Origin: Alkalicoccus daliensis
Lineage (GTDB): Bacteria > Bacillota > Bacilli > Bacillales > Salisediminibacteriaceae
Assembly (NCBI RefSeq): GCF_900103955.1
Contig: NZ_FNIL01000002.1
Span: 62,001 to 126,000, forward strand
Direction of reading: 5' to 3'
DNA: 64,000 bases
This document shows positions 27,396-37,241 of this stretch, one piece after another. The notes beneath the pieces are model-generated. The model ran no database searches. It was not told the DNA's origin and saw nothing but the letters and a program-made list of their open reading frames with translations. The stretch's first letter is position 1. Each line of letters begins with the position of its first letter. Position numbers and translations under genes: made by a program.

Positions 27396-29810
27396 TTGCT
27401 AATTTCTTATGAATGGCTGAAAGAATATATAGATCTATCGGACGTTTCGCCGGAAGAGCTGGCAGACAAACTTACACTGCATGGTGTAGAAGTGGATGCT
27501 GTCACACATCTTGATGCAGAAATTTCGAACCTGGTAGTAGGAGAAGTCATCTCATGTGAGCCGCACCCGGATGCAGATAAGCTGAAAATATGTGAAGTAA
27601 ATATTGGCGAAGAAGAGAATGTGCAGATTGTCTGCGGAGCAGCAAACGTTGCCCAGGGACAGTTTGTACCTGTAGCAAAAGTGGGCGGCAGACTGCCTGG
27701 AGGCGTAAAAATAAAGCGGGCAAAACTCCGCGGCCAGGTGTCTGAAGGAATGATCTGCTCGCTGCAGGAATTAGGTTTTGAAGGAAAGGTAGTTCCGAAA
27801 AAATACAGCGAGGGTATTTATGCTTTTCCAGAAGAAGTAATTCCAGGCATGGACGCGGTGGAAGTGCTTGGACTGCGCGACACAGTACTGGAACTTGATT
27901 TAACACCGAATCGTTCTGACTGCTTAAGCTTGCTGGGTGTAGCATATGAAGCTGGGGCAATTCTGGACCGCGAAGTACATGTGCCGGAACCTAAAATTGT
28001 GCCGGCAAAGGAAGCAGCGGAAGATTATGTGAAAGTTACAGTAGAAGCGAAAGATGCAAATCCTTATTATGGAGCAACAATGATCCGTGATATTCATATC
28101 AGCGAATCGCCACTTTGGCTGCAGACTGCTTTAATGGCAGCGGGGGTGCGTCCGTTAAACAACGTAGTGGACATTACGAATTATGTGCTGCTTGAATACG
28201 GACAGCCGCTCCACGCATTTGATTTTGATCGTTTCGGCTCAAATGAAGTTGTTGTAAGACGCGCACGGGAAGAGGAAAGCATGACTACCCTGGACGGAGA
28301 AGAGCGGACGCTGTCAAGCAGCCATCTTGTCATCACGAACGGCCAGGCACCAACTGCACTGGCAGGAGTGATGGGGGGCGCCACTTCAGAGGTAGAAGAT
28401 GACAGTGTAAATATTTTACTGGAGGCTGCATACTTCGATCCTGCAGTTGTTCGCCAGGCGCAGCGGGATCTTGGTATCCGAAGCGACTCCAGCATCCGTT
28501 TTGAAAAGGGAGTCGATCCGAACCGTGTAGTAAAAGCGGGGGAGCGTGCTGCATCACTGATTCAGCAGCTTGCCGGGGGAAGCGTACTTTCGCAGCCGGT
28601 GGAATATGATGAATTAAACAGAGAAGAAAAAGAACTGGATATTACGTTAGACCGCATTAATCATTCGCTGGGCACATCGCTCTCAGAGGAAGACACGATG
28701 AACATACTGGAGCGGCTGAAGTTTGATGCAACTGTTAAAAATGGAACGTTCAGCATTAACGTTCCTACAAGACGCCAGGATATAAGCATTGAACCGGACA
28801 TCGTGGAAGAAGTAGCCCGTCTGTTCGGTTACGACAATATTCCTGTGACACTGCCTAATACACCATCAACTAAAGGAGGCCTGACTGCTGCGCAGAAACA
28901 AAAGCGCAGTGTAAGACGCTATCTTGAATCCTGCGGTCTGCATGAAGCGGTCAGCTATTCGTTAACTACGCCGCAGAAAGAAGCAGCATTCGAAGCATTG
29001 TCAGCTCCCCGCGTGCATGTAGCACTGCCGATGAGCGAGGAAAGAAGCAGCCTGCGAACAACATTACTTCCGCACCTTCTTGATGCTCTCAGTCATAACA
29101 GAAACCGGAATTTATATAATGTTTCTCTTTATGAGATCGGCTCTGTATTCCATACGGATGCAGATATTGTGACGGAACAGCCGGAGGAAAAAACGTATCT
29201 GGCCGGAGCTTTTACGGGACTGTGGGAAGAACATGCCTGGCAGGGAGAAAAGAAACAGGTAGATTTCTTTGTCGTAAAAGGTATTTTGGAAGGATTGCTT
29301 GCTGAGCTTAAAGCAGACGTTGCTTTTGAAAAAGCAGAACAGCAGGGAATGCATCCAGGCAGAACGGCAAACGTTCTAGTAAATGGTGAAGTTGCAGGTA
29401 TTATCGGACAGCTTCATCCAGTGACTGCAAAAGAATGGTCGCTTCCGGAAGTGTACGTATTTGAATTGAATTTAGCTGGGCTTCTTGGAAAGCAGGAGGA
29501 TGTGATGCGCTATCAGGCAATTCCCCGTTATCCTGCAATTGAACGGGATATAGCACTGGTAGTTGATAAATCAGTGAGTGCAGGGACGCTCGAAAGGGTT
29601 ATCCGCGAAAACGGTGGAAATCTTCTTGCAGATGTCCGCTTGTTTGACCTTTATGAAGGGGAACATGTTGCCTCTGATAAAAAATCAGTCGCATTTTCAC
29701 TGCGCTACCTTGACCGGGAAAAGACACTGACTGATGAGGACGTAGCAGCAGTCCACGAACAAGTACTGGAAGGACTAAGAGAAGAAACCGGCGCAGTACT
29801 GCGTGCTTAG
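27396..29810 (+). CDS. pheT: Phenylalanyl-tRNA synthetase beta chain
   Basis: Beta subunit, 804 residues. Order: N-terminal domain, EMAP/OB tRNA-binding domain (about 40-150), B3/B4 editing domain with NNVVDITNYVLLEYGQPLHAFD-type motif near 250, B5 domain, inactive class II-like core, and the C-terminal anticodon-binding fold (about 710-804). Translation starts at TTG (27396) with GGGAGG upstream. Same length as B. subtilis PheT. Confidence 0.96.
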   Translation: MLISYEWLKEYIDLSDVSPEELADKLTLHGVEVDAVTHLDAEISNLVVGEVISCEPHPDADKLKICEVNIGEEENVQIVCGAANVAQGQFVPVAKVGGRLPGGVKIKRAKLRGQVSEGMICSLQELGFEGKVVPKKYSEGIYAFPEEVIPGMDAVEVLGLRDTVLELDLTPNRSDCLSLLGVAYEAGAILDREVHVPEPKIVPAKEAAEDYVKVTVEAKDANPYYGATMIRDIHISESPLWLQTALMAAGVRPLNNVVDITNYVLLEYGQPLHAFDFDRFGSNEVVVRRAREEESMTTLDGEERTLSSSHLVITNGQAPTALAGVMGGATSEVEDDSVNILLEAAYFDPAVVRQAQRDLGIRSDSSIRFEKGVDPNRVVKAGERAASLIQQLAGGSVLSQPVEYDELNREEKELDITLDRINHSLGTSLSEEDTMNILERLKFDATVKNGTFSINVPTRRQDISIEPDIVEEVARLFGYDNIPVTLPNTPSTKGGLTAAQKQKRSVRRYLESCGLHEAVSYSLTTPQKEAAFEALSAPRVHVALPMSEERSSLRTTLLPHLLDALSHNRNRNLYNVSLYEIGSVFHTDADIVTEQPEEKTYLAGAFTGLWEEHAWQGEKKQVDFFVVKGILEGLLAELKADVAFEKAEQQGMHPGRTANVLVNGEVAGIIGQLHPVTAKEWSLPEVYVFELNLAGLLGKQEDVMRYQAIPRYPAIERDIALVVDKSVSAGTLERVIRENGGNLLADVRLFDLYEGEHVASDKKSVAFSLRYLDREKTLTDEDVAAVHEQVLEGLREETGAVLRA

Positions 29811-29855
29811 CAAATAAAATAGATACTTTCATTATTGCAGTTTGACAGAAAAAGA

Positions 29856-29884
29856 GAGCTGGCCTTTATAAGGTCAGCTCTTTA
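29856..29884. terminator. Terminator between convergent pheT and rnhC
   Basis: GAGCTGGCC (29856-29864) pairs with GGTCAGCTC (29872-29880), followed by TTTATCTTT; A-rich sequence on the other side may serve rnhC. Confidence 0.8.
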
Positions 29885-29887
29885 TCT

Positions 29888-30826
29888 TTATAACACCCGC
29901 TGTGTATTGGAAAAGTGCCATTTGACAGATTTATAAAGGGCGTCTTTCCCATGGGAAAGATAAATTTCTTTTGCGATTTTATCTACATGGGCGCCTGCTC
30001 CTTTGGGAATAGGTACACCGAGCGAAGCAGCAAGCTTGTCCATTTCCTGCAGAAATGCATAACGTGCCAGAATAGAACCGGCGGCAACAGAAGGATGCAG
30101 CCCTTCTGCTTTTGTGGCAAAATAAATTGGTATTTCTCCAGGCCACTTTTTACCGCTTTTTCTGAGATAATTAAAATATCCTTCGGGCTTTACAAACTGA
30201 TCAATCAGCACACCGCTGAAAGGGGCATTCTCATTCCTGAGCTTCGTTACTACATTTTTAATCGCTTCGTGGTGAAGAAGTGCTTTCATCTGTCCCTGAT
30301 TCATTCCCTCGGCCTGTAACTTATTGTACTTTTCATTTCTAAGTACAGTTAAGCTGTAGGTACACAATTTTAAAAGTTTCGGCGCAATTTGCTTGATTTC
30401 AGGATCTGTAATTGTTTTGGAGTCACGCAGTCCCAGTGATTCTGTTTCTTTCAGCTGTGTTTCGTTTAAATGTGCAGCTACTACTGTCATCGGGCCAAAA
30501 TAATCTCCGGTACCTGTTTCGTCGCTTCCGATTAAAAGGGAATTTTGAATATCTTTCGGTGGAGCATACTGATGCTGGTCAACTCCCGGCTTTTTCACAG
30601 CAGCCCCTGCCTTCTTCCCTGCAGCCGTGTTCCATTTAGCAGCTTCATGTGTGCTAGCAGGACCTTGAAAAAGCACTTTGCCGGATTTATATGCCGTAAT
30701 GTGACAGCCATCAGTTTTTGCTGCGAAGACGGCTCCCGGAGGGAGATTGCGGACGGACCCCTTTTTATAGAAATCACTGATTTTTTTTATGTCTGCTGGT
30801 GAAGCTTTAATAACCTGCTGGCTCAT
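29888..30826 (-). CDS. rnhC: Ribonuclease HIII
   Basis: Cleaves RNA in RNA-DNA hybrids. The 312-residue protein has the N-terminal TBP-like substrate-binding domain (about 1-90, typical of HIII) and the catalytic domain with SDETGTGDYFGPM (Asp102, Glu103). GCAGGAGGG lies upstream of the ATG. Encoded opposite to its neighbours, as in B. subtilis. The terminator is shared with pheT. Confidence 0.95.
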   Translation of the reverse strand: MSQQVIKASPADIKKISDFYKKGSVRNLPPGAVFAAKTDGCHITAYKSGKVLFQGPASTHEAAKWNTAAGKKAGAAVKKPGVDQHQYAPPKDIQNSLLIGSDETGTGDYFGPMTVVAAHLNETQLKETESLGLRDSKTITDPEIKQIAPKLLKLCTYSLTVLRNEKYNKLQAEGMNQGQMKALLHHEAIKNVVTKLRNENAPFSGVLIDQFVKPEGYFNYLRKSGKKWPGEIPIYFATKAEGLHPSVAAGSILARYAFLQEMDKLAASLGVPIPKGAGAHVDKIAKEIYLSHGKDALYKSVKWHFSNTQRVL

Positions 30827-30984
30827 TTATAACCCTCCTGCAAAATTTCTATGTACCCTGATAGATTGTATCAGAAAAACGAAAATATGCCATCTGCTGC
30901 TTTTATAGTGAATTTATTTTATTCCTGCGCATGTCATGTTATGATAAAAAGTAGAATTTCTACGCATTGTCAGGGGGGAACGCG

Positions 30985-31236
30985 GTGGAGCAGAAAGACG
31001 GAAGAATTCGTACAGTTGTCAAAATCGGCAATCAGACGTATACGGTGGTAGGAAAAGAACCATCTGATCACGTTCTTGAAGCGTCCGGGCTCGTTGATGA
31101 TAAGATAAAAGAATTAAAAAATAAAAATCCGTATCTTACTACAACACAGCTTGCTGTTCTGGCTGCGTTAAATATTAGTAACGAATATGTTGCACTGATG
31201 CATCGTATCGAGGAAGAAAAGAAAGAAGAGGATTAA
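30985..31236 (+). CDS. zapA: Cell division protein ZapA
   Basis: Stabilises FtsZ protofilament bundles at the Z ring. An 83-residue protein: N-terminal beta part (VVKIGNQTYTVVG) and a C-terminal helix (about 45-80) for tetramer coiled coil. GTG at 30985 was chosen because GGGGGG is six to ten bases upstream; the extended frame would include the ribosome site. yshB starts five bases after the stop. Confidence 0.9.
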   Translation: MEQKDGRIRTVVKIGNQTYTVVGKEPSDHVLEASGLVDDKIKELKNKNPYLTTTQLAVLAALNISNEYVALMHRIEEEKKEED

Positions 31237-31241
31237 CGACT

Positions 31242-31784
31242 ATGTTGAGTTTATTTTTGCTTATTTGGCTTGTGATCAGTTTTTTCGTTGGATACCGCCG
31301 TGGTTTCGTGCTGCAGGCTGTACATATTGCCGGACTCGTATTGGCGTTTATAGCTGCCTGGCTTTATTATGAAGAATTAGCGAATATTATACAATTGTGG
31401 ATTCCTTTTCCGCAGCTGCCGGATGAATCATCATGGTCTTTGCTAAATGAAGCGTTTGGCAGAGAAATGGTCTATTATAACGGCATTGCTTTCGTATTGA
31501 TTTTTATCGTGGTAAAAATTATTGCACAGATTATAGGGTCAATGTTTGATTTTATCGCGAACCTTCCAATTCTGCACTTTTTTAATAATTGGCTCGGCGC
31601 AGTATTAGGTTTTATCGAAGGGCTGATTATTTTATCCATTCTGCTTCATCTTGCTGCTTTGATCCAGGTGGATCTTGTGCAGGAAATACTGCAGACTTCA
31701 TCAATAGCACAGTGGATTTATTATTATACTCCGATCGTTTCCGAAGAAATCCGGGATCTTTGGATTGAAGGAACAAGGAATTAA
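31242..31784 (+). CDS. yshB: CvpA family membrane protein (YshB-like)
   Basis: A 180-residue protein with four hydrophobic segments (about 2-15, 24-42, 82-105, 125-150). CvpA-domain proteins are linked to colicin V production in E. coli and to envelope maintenance; function in Bacillus unknown. Downstream of zapA, as in B. subtilis. A terminator follows. Confidence 0.85.
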   Translation: MLSLFLLIWLVISFFVGYRRGFVLQAVHIAGLVLAFIAAWLYYEELANIIQLWIPFPQLPDESSWSLLNEAFGREMVYYNGIAFVLIFIVVKIIAQIIGSMFDFIANLPILHFFNNWLGAVLGFIEGLIILSILLHLAALIQVDLVQEILQTSSIAQWIYYYTPIVSEEIRDLWIEGTRN

Positions 31785-31796
31785 AGCTAGTTAAAG

Positions 31797-31847
31797 CCTG
31801 TTTTACTGTCTGTGCCCAGTGCACGTAGGAAAACAGGACTTTTTTTC
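31797..31847 (+). terminator. Terminator after yshB
   Basis: CCTGTTTT (31797-31804) pairs with AAAACAGG (31830-31837), followed by ACTTTTTTT. Confidence 0.75.
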
Positions 31848-32084
31848 GTCTGTGGAAATCTTCGTTAGGAGAGTCTTGGTTTCTGCCTGGGAGACGCCGG
31901 CATTAAATAGATGAAGCTTTAAATTAGTGAAAAGCCTCTAAATCGAAAAAATAATTTTTGCTGGCGCAGCGGAAGGGAATAAGAATGAGAATGCATTTAT
32001 ATAAATCCAATTTATTTTTATTACAAGCTTTTCTATCAACAAAATGAAGACAAGGCGATTTGACAGCTGAAGAATTTCTCTGCG

Positions 32085-32155
32085 GCAAGCGCAGAAAAAG
32101 GAGCCGCAGTATTACTTCTTTTTAGCGGAACTTTTATTTTCAATGTAGCCTTATT
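32085..32155 (+). repeat. Intergenic modular repeat, partial copy
   Basis: GCAGTATTACTTCTTTTTAGCGGAACTTTTATTTTCAA at 32106-32144 is almost identical to 1799-1837. The rest of the 400-base gap before polX (31848-32084) shows no gene and only weak resemblance to other copies. Confidence 0.8.
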
Positions 32156-32186
32156 AAAAAATGCAGGAAATGTGAAGGAGGAAGCT

Positions 32187-33887
32187 ATGAATAAAAAACA
32201 GGTTTTACAAAAACTTGAACTGATTGCGGTGCACCTGGAAATACAGGGGGAGAATGCCTTTAGAGTTTCAGCTTACAGAAAAGCTGCGCAGGCATTGGAA
32301 CGGGATGAAAGAAGTCTGGAAGAAATAGATGACTTAACGAAAATCAGCGGTATTGGAAAAGGTACTGCAGGTATTATTGAGGACCTGAAAGCAACGGGAA
32401 CTACCGAACTGCTGGATGAGCTGCAGGAAGCAGTGCCGGAAGGGTTGATTCCGCTTCTGAAGCTTCCTGGACTCGGTGGAAAGAAAATTGGAAAGCTGTA
32501 TCAGCAGTTAGGAATCACGAGTGCAGAGGAACTGAAAAAAGCCTGTGAAGCTCATGATGTGCAGGGGCTTGCAGGATTCGGCAAGAAAACGGAAGAAAAA
32601 ATTCTTGCTGCAGTAAATGATATGGGAACGCGTCCAGAACGCCTGCCTATTTTTGACGTGATGCCTGCTGTGGAAGATATCAGTGCGCAGCTGAATAAAA
32701 CAGAGAAGGTGCAACGGTGGGAGTTGGCAGGAAGCTTCCGCAGAGGAAGGGAAACTGTGAAGGATCTTGATTTTATTATCTCCACGAAAGATCCTGCCAA
32801 GGTGAAAGAAGCACTGCTGGCGTTTGAAAATATAGAAGAAATTATCGGCCAGGGAGATACAAAAATTTCTTTGGAGCTCCGATATGACGATATTATTGTA
32901 CCTGTAGATTTCCGTTTAATAGAAGATGAATCATTTGCTACGACCCTTCACCATTTTACCGGTTCAAAAGATCATAACGTTATGCTCCGTCAGCTTGCAA
33001 AAGAACGCGGAGAAAAGATCAGTGAATATGGAGTGGAGAAGGAAGAAACCGGGGAAGTACTCCACTTTGAAACGGAAGAAGAATTTTTTGCCCACTTTAA
33101 CCTTCCTTTTATTCCTCCGGAAGTACGGGAAGGAATGTACGAGCTGGAAGAAAATCACGATAACTTAGCGGTTCTGGAAGATATTCAGGGAGATCTGCAT
33201 ATGCATACGACCTGGAGTGACGGGGCGCAGTCACTGGAAGAAATGATCGATCAGTGTGCTTCCAAAGGTTATAATTTCATGGCAATTACGGACCACTCCC
33301 AGTATTTAAAAGTTGCCAATGGCCTTACAGTAGAACGCCTGGAGCGGCAGCATAAAGAAATTAAAGAACTTCAGAAGAAAAAAGAGATCCGGGTATTCAC
33401 AGGAATTGAAATGGATATTCTGCCGGATGGGTCGCTCGATTATGAAGATGAGGTATTGGAAAAAGTGGATTTTGTTATTGCTTCGATCCATTCTTCCTTT
33501 CAGCAGAGCGAAGAAGAGATCATGGCAAGGCTGGAAAATGCCTGCAGAAATCCTAATGTAAATATGATTGCCCATCCTACCGGACGCCTGATTGGCAAAA
33601 GGGAAGGATATGCTGTAAATATAGAACGCCTGTTAAAAATAGCGGCAGAAACAAATACTGTCCTGGAGCTTAACGCGAACCCGCACCGGCTTGATTTATC
33701 TGCAGAAGTATTAAAGAAAACGATAGATGCAGGTGTAAAAGTCGCAATTAATACGGATGCGCACCATTACGATATGCTGGAAGATATGGCTGTAGGAGTA
33801 AAAACTGCACGCCGGGCAGGGCTGCCGAAAGAAAATATCATTAATACCTGGTCCGTGGAAAAGCTGGAAAAATTATTTAAGATATAA
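32187..33887 (+). CDS. polX: DNA polymerase/3'-5' exonuclease PolX
   Basis: Family X repair polymerase, 566 residues. N-terminal helix-hairpin-helix and palm regions: GIGKGTAGI (near 57), GLGGKKIGKLY (near 95), nucleotidyltransferase motif GSFRRGRETVKDLDFII (near 182-198). The C-terminal PHP domain (about 330-566) carries metal-binding HMHTTWSDGA, DHS and NTDAHH motifs and gives the 3'-5' exonuclease and AP-endonuclease activities known for Bacillus PolX. AAGGAGG supports the ATG at 32187. mutS2 follows after 44 bases. Confidence 0.94.
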   Translation: MNKKQVLQKLELIAVHLEIQGENAFRVSAYRKAAQALERDERSLEEIDDLTKISGIGKGTAGIIEDLKATGTTELLDELQEAVPEGLIPLLKLPGLGGKKIGKLYQQLGITSAEELKKACEAHDVQGLAGFGKKTEEKILAAVNDMGTRPERLPIFDVMPAVEDISAQLNKTEKVQRWELAGSFRRGRETVKDLDFIISTKDPAKVKEALLAFENIEEIIGQGDTKISLELRYDDIIVPVDFRLIEDESFATTLHHFTGSKDHNVMLRQLAKERGEKISEYGVEKEETGEVLHFETEEEFFAHFNLPFIPPEVREGMYELEENHDNLAVLEDIQGDLHMHTTWSDGAQSLEEMIDQCASKGYNFMAITDHSQYLKVANGLTVERLERQHKEIKELQKKKEIRVFTGIEMDILPDGSLDYEDEVLEKVDFVIASIHSSFQQSEEEIMARLENACRNPNVNMIAHPTGRLIGKREGYAVNIERLLKIAAETNTVLELNANPHRLDLSAEVLKKTIDAGVKVAINTDAHHYDMLEDMAVGVKTARRAGLPKENIINTWSVEKLEKLFKI

Positions 33888-33931
33888 AATGCGAAACGGA
33901 TCGTAACTATTTGAGAGAAGGGAAGATTTTC

Positions 33932-36295
33932 ATGTTAGAAAGAGTCAGTCGTGTGCTAGAATACGACAAAATGAAGGAGCAGCTGCTTCCCTTCGCCAGT
34001 TCGTCGCTGGGAAAACAAAAAGTAAAGCAGTTACAGCCTTCTTTTGATTATGAAGAAGTAAAAGAAAATCATGCAAGAACCTGGGAAGCTGCAAAAGTGC
34101 TCCGTTTAAAGGGAAATATACCGTTAGGCGGACTTCGTGATATTAGAGCTTCCATCAAACGAGCAGAAATTGGCGGGCAGCTGAACGCCGGAGAACTGCT
34201 CGAAGTATCTTCCACAATTTACGCAAGCAGAAGGTTTAAATCTTTTATCGCTAATATGGTGGAGGATGGGGTGGAACTGAACATCTTTCCAGCACTTACA
34301 GAAGAGATTGCTGACCTTAAAGAACTGCAGCAGGAGATCAATGCGGCAATTGATGAAAACGGCGGAGTGCTCGACTCTGCGAGTACAGAGCTGAGGTCGA
34401 TCAGGCAGCAGATCCGCTCGCATGAGTCTGCAGTACGCTCCCGCCTGGACAATATTACCCGTTCTTCTTCGGGAAGGAAAATGCTTTCTGACGCTATCGT
34501 GACCATCCGTAACGACCGGTATGTCATCCCGGTAAAAGCAGAATACCGCGGACATTTCGGCGGTATTGTTCATGACCAGTCTGCTTCCGGCGCTACGCTG
34601 TTTGTGGAACCGGAAAGTGTTGTACAGACAAATAACCAGCTGAGAGAAGCAAGAACGAAGGAAAAATATGAAATTGAACGGATTCTGCAGGTGCTTTCCG
34701 GCAGCGTAATGGAATATACAAGTGAACTGAATTTCATTGTACAGACGATGACCGAAGTAGATTTTATGTTTGCGAAAGCCTTGTATGCACATTCAATTAA
34801 TGCGACAGCACCTAAATTAAACGAGACCGGATTTTTAGAAATGAAAGGGGCGCGGCACCCTCTTATTCCTGACGAAGAAATAGTGCCTATAGACATTGAG
34901 CTTGGCGGAGATTTTTCCTCTTTAGTCATTACCGGACCCAACACGGGTGGTAAGACAGTTACCTTAAAAACGGTGGGACTGCTGACGCTGATGGTGCAGT
35001 CAGGACTGCATATTCCTTGTAAGGAAGGTTCTACTGCAGCCGTTTTTCAGCAGATTTTTGCTGATATCGGAGATGAGCAGTCTATTGAGCAGAGTTTGAG
35101 TACGTTCTCCTCTCATATGACGAATATCGTTCAGATTATGGAGAAGGTCGATTTTCAGTCCCTGGTGCTGTTTGATGAACTCGGGGCCGGCACAGATCCT
35201 ACAGAAGGGGCGGCCCTTGCAATTTCCATTCTGGACCACGTTTATAATGTAGGTGCAAAAGTAATTGCTACAACACACTATAGCGAATTAAAAGGGTATG
35301 CCTACAACCGGGAGGGCGTAGTCAATGCAAGTGTGGAATTTAACGTGGAAACTCTTCGTCCTACTTACCGCCTGCTTATTGGAGTACCCGGAAGAAGTAA
35401 TGCATTTGCAATCAGCAGCCGGCTTGGACTGAGCGAAAAAATTATAGAAGCAGCAAAAGGACAGATTTCGACCGAAACAAATAAAGTGGAAAATATGATC
35501 TCTTCTTTGGAAGACAGCAGAAAAGAAGCAGAACAGGAACTGGAACATGCTGCAGAATTAAGAGAAGAAGCTGCCCGGCTGCATCGGGAACTGGAAAATA
35601 AACTGCTGCAGTGGGAAGAAGAAAAGGACCGGCTGCTGCAATCTGCAGAAGATCAGGCCGCCGGGTATGTGTCGAAAGCGAAAAAAGAGGCTGAAGAAAT
35701 TATCAGTAATTTAAGAAATATGCAGAAGAATAATCCGGCAATAAAGGAGCATCAACTGATTGATGCAAAAAAACAGCTGGAAGAAGCGGAACCTGACTTT
35801 GCTTCCAAACGTAAAAAGCCTAAGCCGAAAAAAGAAAAGCCGACAGTGCACACATTAATTGCCGGAGATGAAGTAAAAGTCGAAAGCATTCAACAAAAAG
35901 GAACGATTGTAGAAAAGGTAAATGAAAAAGAATATACGGTGCAGCTTGGCATGATGAAAATGAAAGTAAATAAAAACGACCTTGTTTATCTCAGCAGGCC
36001 GAAACCTGTAGAGACGCGCCCGATGGCAATGGTACAGGGAAGAAACGCAGCAGTAAAAACGGAGCTCGATTTGCGTGGGGAGCGTTATGAAAGTGCAATG
36101 ATGGACGTAGAAAAATATATTGATGAAGCGACACTTGCGGGTTATCATCAAGTTTCGATCATTCACGGGAAAGGTACAGGAGCGCTTCGTAAAGGAGTGG
36201 AAGAGCTGTTGAGAAGCCACCCGAACGTGGCAGAAATGAGAATGGGGTCACAGGGAGAAGGCGGCTCAGGAGTCACTATCGCTAAGTTGAAGTAA
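33932..36295 (+). CDS. mutS2: MutS2 recombination/ribosome rescue ATPase
   Basis: A 787-residue protein. MutS core helices (about 1-310), ABC-type ATPase with Walker A GPNTGGKTVTLK (near 335) and the LFDELGAGTDPTEG Walker B (near 412), a long charged coiled coil (about 520-640), and a C-terminal Smr domain (about 710-787) with LDLRGERYESA and IIHGKGTGALRKGV. Family members suppress recombination and, in B. subtilis, split collided ribosomes. Start at ATG 33932 after AGAAGGGA. Confidence 0.95.
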   Translation: MLERVSRVLEYDKMKEQLLPFASSSLGKQKVKQLQPSFDYEEVKENHARTWEAAKVLRLKGNIPLGGLRDIRASIKRAEIGGQLNAGELLEVSSTIYASRRFKSFIANMVEDGVELNIFPALTEEIADLKELQQEINAAIDENGGVLDSASTELRSIRQQIRSHESAVRSRLDNITRSSSGRKMLSDAIVTIRNDRYVIPVKAEYRGHFGGIVHDQSASGATLFVEPESVVQTNNQLREARTKEKYEIERILQVLSGSVMEYTSELNFIVQTMTEVDFMFAKALYAHSINATAPKLNETGFLEMKGARHPLIPDEEIVPIDIELGGDFSSLVITGPNTGGKTVTLKTVGLLTLMVQSGLHIPCKEGSTAAVFQQIFADIGDEQSIEQSLSTFSSHMTNIVQIMEKVDFQSLVLFDELGAGTDPTEGAALAISILDHVYNVGAKVIATTHYSELKGYAYNREGVVNASVEFNVETLRPTYRLLIGVPGRSNAFAISSRLGLSEKIIEAAKGQISTETNKVENMISSLEDSRKEAEQELEHAAELREEAARLHRELENKLLQWEEEKDRLLQSAEDQAAGYVSKAKKEAEEIISNLRNMQKNNPAIKEHQLIDAKKQLEEAEPDFASKRKKPKPKKEKPTVHTLIAGDEVKVESIQQKGTIVEKVNEKEYTVQLGMMKMKVNKNDLVYLSRPKPVETRPMAMVQGRNAAVKTELDLRGERYESAMMDVEKYIDEATLAGYHQVSIIHGKGTGALRKGVEELLRSHPNVAEMRMGSQGEGGSGVTIAKLK

Positions 36296-36307
36296 GGGGT
36301 TCTCAGA

Positions 36308-36712
36308 ATGAAAACAATATTTGAACACGAGTATCTCTATACCGCAGGAATTTACAGCATTGTTGTTGTCTCAATAATATTGGCGCTTGCTGTGTTTGAA
36401 TGGATTACTTCTTATAATACGTGGGAAGAATTTCAAAAAGGAAATGTTGCGGTCGCATTAGCTACTTCCGGAAAAGTATTTGGATTAGCCAACATTTTCC
36501 GATATTCTGTAGAAGCTAATGATGCAGTGCTTGAGATGCTCGGCTGGGGAGCATTTGGATTTTTACTGCTGCTTTTTGTATATTTTATTTTCGAGTTTAT
36601 GACTCCCAGCTTTAAAGTGGATAAAGAATTATCTGCAGATAACAGAGCGGTAGGGCTCCTCTCTTTTATTCTGTCCGTGTCACTCTCCTATGTGATAGGA
36701 GCGAGTATTTAA
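36308..36712 (+). CDS. yshE: DUF350 membrane protein (YshE-like)
   Basis: A 134-residue protein with four hydrophobic segments (about 13-30, 47-65, 76-97, 112-132), as in DUF350. Function unknown; related domains occur in membrane-stress proteins. Twelve bases after mutS2, so likely cotranscribed with polX-mutS2. B. subtilis yshE holds the same place. Confidence 0.85.
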   Translation: MKTIFEHEYLYTAGIYSIVVVSIILALAVFEWITSYNTWEEFQKGNVAVALATSGKVFGLANIFRYSVEANDAVLEMLGWGAFGFLLLLFVYFIFEFMTPSFKVDKELSADNRAVGLLSFILSVSLSYVIGASI

Positions 36713-36732
36713 GTTAATTGGGGGATTAGTAT

Positions 36733-36816
36733 ATGGAAAGGCTTGCTAAGATACTCATGGTTCTCTGCGCCGGATTCCTCATCGGTGGAATAATTTACTG
36801 GGTATGGTTTATTTAA
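36733..36816 (+). CDS. 27-residue single-helix membrane peptide
   Basis: An open frame of 27 codons, MERLAKILMVLCAGFLIGGI then IYWVWFI, starting at ATG 36733 with GGGGGAT eight to ten bases upstream and ending just before a terminator. The composition is that of one transmembrane helix with a short charged N-terminus. It follows yshE by 20 bases. No homologue is known to me; evidence is the ribosome site, the hydrophobic pattern and the location. Confidence 0.6.
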   Translation: MERLAKILMVLCAGFLIGGIIYWVWFI

Positions 36817-36849
36817 ATCGGAAGCATAAATACTGGTACAACGCAGAAA

Positions 36850-36879
36850 GGCATAAAGCTTCCGGCTTTATGCCTTTCT
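36850..36879 (+). terminator. Terminator after the yshE group
   Basis: GGCATAAAGC (36850-36859) pairs with GCTTTATGCC (36865-36874), tail TTTCT. Confidence 0.82.
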
Positions 36880-36884
36880 ACGTG

Positions 36885-37150
36885 TTTGTAAAGCAAGAAA
36901 TTTTTTATATTTATGATTTGCTGTGTATGGGTTCTCCTCCGCTTTCCGGCGGAAGCTTGCCGTGGGCTGGCCTTCAGCTATTTGCAATGCCTGCCGGATA
37001 GAACAAAATAAGAAGAGCATGGGTCCGCGCAGCCACATCCATCTCGGAAAAAGCATACGAGATGGATGCAAAACCCTGGCTGGCTTCCCTCATGCTTGGA
37101 TCCCGCTGTCACCGCCGGGCGCTATGGAGAAAAGTTATTTCCGAAGAAGA
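36885..37150 (+). repeat. Intergenic modular repeat, long copy 2
   Basis: Starts GTGTTTGTAAAGCAAGAAATTTT, then the left module CTCCGCTTTCCGGCGGAAGC, TTCAGCTATTTGCAATGCC, the insert AGCATG...CATGCT (37016-37096, nearly identical to 18745-18825), and the middle module GGGCGCTATGGAGAAAAG with TTATTTCCGAAGAA. The right module is missing. It follows directly after a terminator. Confidence 0.9.
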
Positions 37151-37241
37151 GAGGAACGATAAATAGAAGAATCAGTTTCTAGCAAAGTTATTATCATTTC
37201 AGCAATACAATTTTAAAAATATAAGAATAATTCATATTAAA

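Noticed and set aside
31861-32084. Full repeat copy before polX
   Set aside because: Only the 70 bases nearest polX clearly match; the rest is too diverged to claim.
34124-34792. 222-codon minus-strand frame inside mutS2
   Set aside because: Long only by chance opposite a real gene; composition is unlike the window's proteins.
36804-37162. Overlapping open frames of 65-79 codons on both strands after yshE
   Set aside because: They run across a terminator and repeat copy 2; frames are not kept in the other repeat copies.
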